Shown piece after piece: positions 62,291 to 64,000 of a stretch of DNA of 64,000 nucleotides (the first letter of the stretch is position 1; every line of letters starts with the position of its first letter). This stretch comes from Chitinophaga qingshengii. Its GTDB lineage: Bacteria; Bacteroidota; Bacteroidia; Chitinophagales; Chitinophagaceae. A model generated the notes under the pieces. The model was given only the letters and a program-made list of their open reading frames with translations, was not told the DNA's origin and ran no database searches. The DNA is taken from assembly GCF_014529935.1 (NCBI RefSeq), contig NZ_JACVFC010000001.1, positions 1,860,001 through 1,924,000 on the forward strand, given 5' to 3'. The position numbers and the translations under genes are program-made.

Positions 62291-63043
62291 CTACCAATCC
62301 TGACAGGTTTCATCGGCGCAGTTATCCCAATAATCGGCCGTGGAGACCTCTATCTTATCGTAGTTTTTCATCAGTAACGCTACCTTTCTGCGCTTATAAT
62401 AGAGGATCATTTTCGAATGGTTGGGCATCCGTGAAAAATTATTTTCTTGTAGTTCTACCAGGAAAGCCGGGGCCGTAAATTTAAAGTTATCCGTTTCCGT
62501 TAGTACAAAATAGTCGTAAGGATATTCTTCTTCATACAAAGGTGTACCATCCCGCCAAACATCCACAAACGATTTATCATTGGCACTATGATAGGTACCT
62601 GCAACATCTAATATGGCAGAATAGTGGGTATCCTTATCAGCGCCTTCTTCAGCCAACCAATTGGTATCGCTGAAGATCATGATTTTATCAAAAGCGTAGG
62701 TACATAACCGTTCTCTGATTTCGTATGTTTCTTTCCCATCTTTAAACCGGGTCAGCTCTATTGTATCAAGTCCGCCTTCGTTGCATTTCCGTGTCACTAC
62801 TTCTACCTCACTGTTATCCGTGATGTATTCAGAAGCGTCCTCATACCAGGTCTTACCGCATCCGTATTGTATATCCAGGCATTTCAGGTTTTGCCGGTAC
62901 TTTTTTAACACCCGGACCCAATAAGAGCCAAATTCTCCATGGTAGTTGACCAGGTGCCTGAACAGGTTTTCCTGTTCTCCTTCACTCAGATGGGTATTAT
63001 TCGTTTTTCTGATGCGCAGGTAAGCGGTGACAATGTTTGACAT
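62291..63043 (-). CDS. Hypothetical protein, 250 aa
   Basis: I do not recognise this protein. It has no signal peptide or membrane segment and is rich in Tyr, Asp and Glu. Early helices (EGEQENLFRHLVNYHGEFG) are followed by alternating strands (YDYFVLTETDNFKFTAPAFL, KMILYYKRRKVALLMKNYD). The C-terminus contains two Cys (WDNCADETCQDW). It is likely cytosolic. It is on the same strand as the preceding sigma gene but 69 nt away, and divergent from the third sigma gene; no operon link is evident. Confidence 0.65.
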   Translation of the reverse strand: MSNIVTAYLRIRKTNNTHLSEGEQENLFRHLVNYHGEFGSYWVRVLKKYRQNLKCLDIQYGCGKTWYEDASEYITDNSEVEVVTRKCNEGGLDTIELTRFKDGKETYEIRERLCTYAFDKIMIFSDTNWLAEEGADKDTHYSAILDVAGTYHSANDKSFVDVWRDGTPLYEEEYPYDYFVLTETDNFKFTAPAFLVELQENNFSRMPNHSKMILYYKRRKVALLMKNYDKIEVSTADYWDNCADETCQDW

Positions 63044-63194
63044 AGGATAGGAATAAAAGGGTCAATATAAATAATTTCATCCAGTCCCGGTTTCATATAC
63101 ATTAAATTACTAATGCTACGATTGTATTATCTTTTCAAGATCCCTTATAATTCCTCAGATTATTTTTATAACGTTGTGTACCATTCCCGATCAC

Positions 63195-63776
63195 ATGAAA
63201 CGGTACGAGCAACAACCGGATGCAGCCTTAATGGCGTCCCTGCGCGAGGGCGATGGCCATGCATTCACGGAACTCTACCAACGTTACTGGAAACAACTGC
63301 TGGGCATTGCCTATGCCCATTGCAGGGAAAAGGTAACCGCCGAAGAGATGGTCCAGGAAGTGTTTATGAGCCTCTGGAACAGGCGGCACGAACTGTATAT
63401 CGATAACGTGAACGCCTACCTGGCTACGGCCGTCAGACTCGCCGTCTTTAAACAATATGCCCGTCAGAAAAGAAGGCACCAGCTGGCGGAGCAAACCGCC
63501 GACCCGCTTATCGATAGCTGGGATGAAGAAAAAATATATACCCGCTTCCTGCAGCAACAAATTAACGGTATCGTAGAAACATTACCGGATAAATGCCGCC
63601 TGGTATTTAAATTAAGCAGAGAGGAAGGTCTCAGTATACCCGAAGTAGCCCGAAGAATGGGCATCGCGGAGAAAACCGCCGAAGCACATCTGACCAAAGC
63701 CCTGAAAGTGCTGAAGGTAAAACTGAACCGGCCTCATATCGGGCTACTCCTGCTCCTGAAATTATTGCTCCCCTGA
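63195..63776 (+). CDS. ECF RNA polymerase sigma-70 factor
   Basis: 193 aa from the ATG at 63195 (MKRYEQQPDAALMASLREGD); the TTG 21 nt upstream is rejected. Region 2 (~10-80) has FTELYQRYWKQLLGIAYAHC and VQEVFMSLWNRRHEL. Region 4 (~120-180) has LPDKCRLVFKLSREEGLSIPE and VARRMGIAEKTAEAHLTKAL. Its C-terminus is a hydrophobic tail (LLLLLKLLLP), as in many of these factors. It is followed by a repeat pair and a FecR start, completing the third such locus in the window. Confidence 0.93.
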   Translation: MKRYEQQPDAALMASLREGDGHAFTELYQRYWKQLLGIAYAHCREKVTAEEMVQEVFMSLWNRRHELYIDNVNAYLATAVRLAVFKQYARQKRRHQLAEQTADPLIDSWDEEKIYTRFLQQQINGIVETLPDKCRLVFKLSREEGLSIPEVARRMGIAEKTAEAHLTKALKVLKVKLNRPHIGLLLLLKLLLP

Positions 63777-63789
63777 TTTTTTTTGAAAC

Positions 63790-63935
63790 CCACTAAGGGT
63801 AGATGCCTGCCTTATGGTACATATTCCTGTGACCATCATTTTCCCGTTATGAAGATAATTAAACCGCATCCGCAAATTACTGCTATAAAAAATTATTGTA
63901 TCCACTAAGGGTAAATACAAATTGTATGGTACATA
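63790..63935 (+). repeat. Two-unit bipartite repeat between sigma and FecR genes
   Basis: CCACTAAGGGTA-N11-TATGGTACATA occurs at 63790-63823 and 63902-63935, both exactly 34 nt long and 112 bp apart. The two outer blocks are identical in both copies, while most of the 11-nt middle differs. This is what a bipartite promoter or operator looks like. A sigma-dependent promoter for the FecR gene is the simplest reading. Confidence 0.6.
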
Positions 63936-63960
63936 CCTGAAGAACAATAAAACAAACGCC

Positions 63961-64000
63961 TTGAACGACCATATACATCGCCTGATCGAAAAATACCTGG
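63961..64000 (+). CDS. FecR-family protein, 5' end only
   Basis: The last 40 nt, read from a TTG at 63961, encode LNDHIHRLIEKYL, the usual N-terminal helix of FecR proteins (compare the LLxKYL/LLQQFL starts of the two other FecR genes here). The window ends inside the gene. The start codon is uncertain because no ATG is in frame just upstream. Its position after an ECF sigma gene supports the call. Confidence 0.55.
   Translation, partial: MNDHIHRLIEKYL

Noticed and set aside
63790..63935. Start of a CRISPR array
   Set aside because: Only two units, the units themselves are split by a variable centre, spacing is 112 bp and no cas gene is near.

Overview
The window looks like chromosomal DNA of a Bacteroidota bacterium of the Chitinophagaceae, most like Chitinophaga. 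The evidence is SusC/SusD pairs, three ECF sigma/FecR loci, a GH19 chitinase with a type IX secretion C-terminal tail, many lipoproteins, TonB-linked receptors with CarboxypepD-like N-termini, and genes without Shine-Dalgarno sequences. I saw no tRNA, rRNA, CRISPR array, transposase or phage gene. Function names rest on motifs read by eye, not on database searches.

Layout. (1) 1-6.6 kb, + strand: a TlpA-type thioredoxin protein, a C39-peptidase ABC exporter, an HlyD adaptor and a protein of two fused GT25-like domains. This looks like the right half of an export and modification locus for a double-glycine-leader peptide, with its precursor outside the window. (2) 6.7-16.7 kb, - strand: ECF sigma, FecR, SusC, SusD, a PhoPQ-regulated-type hydrolase and a glycerophosphodiesterase-esterase fusion form a nutrient-uptake operon. 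(3) 17.3-29.6 kb: an island of mostly unrecognised genes around a TPR histidine kinase and NarL-type regulator. It holds a possible AidA/PixA-like protein, a beta-rich 239-aa protein, two secreted pentapeptide-repeat proteins (one fused to LRRs, one to a Cys/Gly-rich tail) and a 1066-aa protein with a Gly-rich hydrophobic hairpin. A near-identical 16-bp inverted repeat lies before two of these genes.

(4) 29.6-42.4 kb: a pseudouridine-synthase N-domain lacking its catalytic half, a lipoprotein, a LytS/LytTR two-component pair divergent from an outer-membrane receptor (with a perfect 12-bp direct repeat between them), an internally duplicated lipoprotein, an M48 protease plus YjgN pair, a caspase-fold-like secreted protein and two unrecognised proteins. 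(5) 42.7-44.7 kb: secreted chitinase. (6) 45.2-54.2 kb: a cobalamin riboswitch followed by a BtuB-like receptor and five surface proteins in mirror-symmetric order, a vitamin B12 capture operon. (7) 54.3-56.1 kb: an NAD(P)-binding protein and an AraC regulator broken by one extra base. (8) 56.1-62.2 kb, - strand: ECF sigma, FecR, STN-containing TonB receptor and lipoprotein. (9) 62.3-64 kb: an unknown protein, then a third ECF sigma gene, a two-unit promoter-like repeat and the first codons of its FecR partner.

The main candidates for an undescribed system are the 17.3-29.6 kb island and the exporter/tandem glycosyltransferase locus at the left edge.
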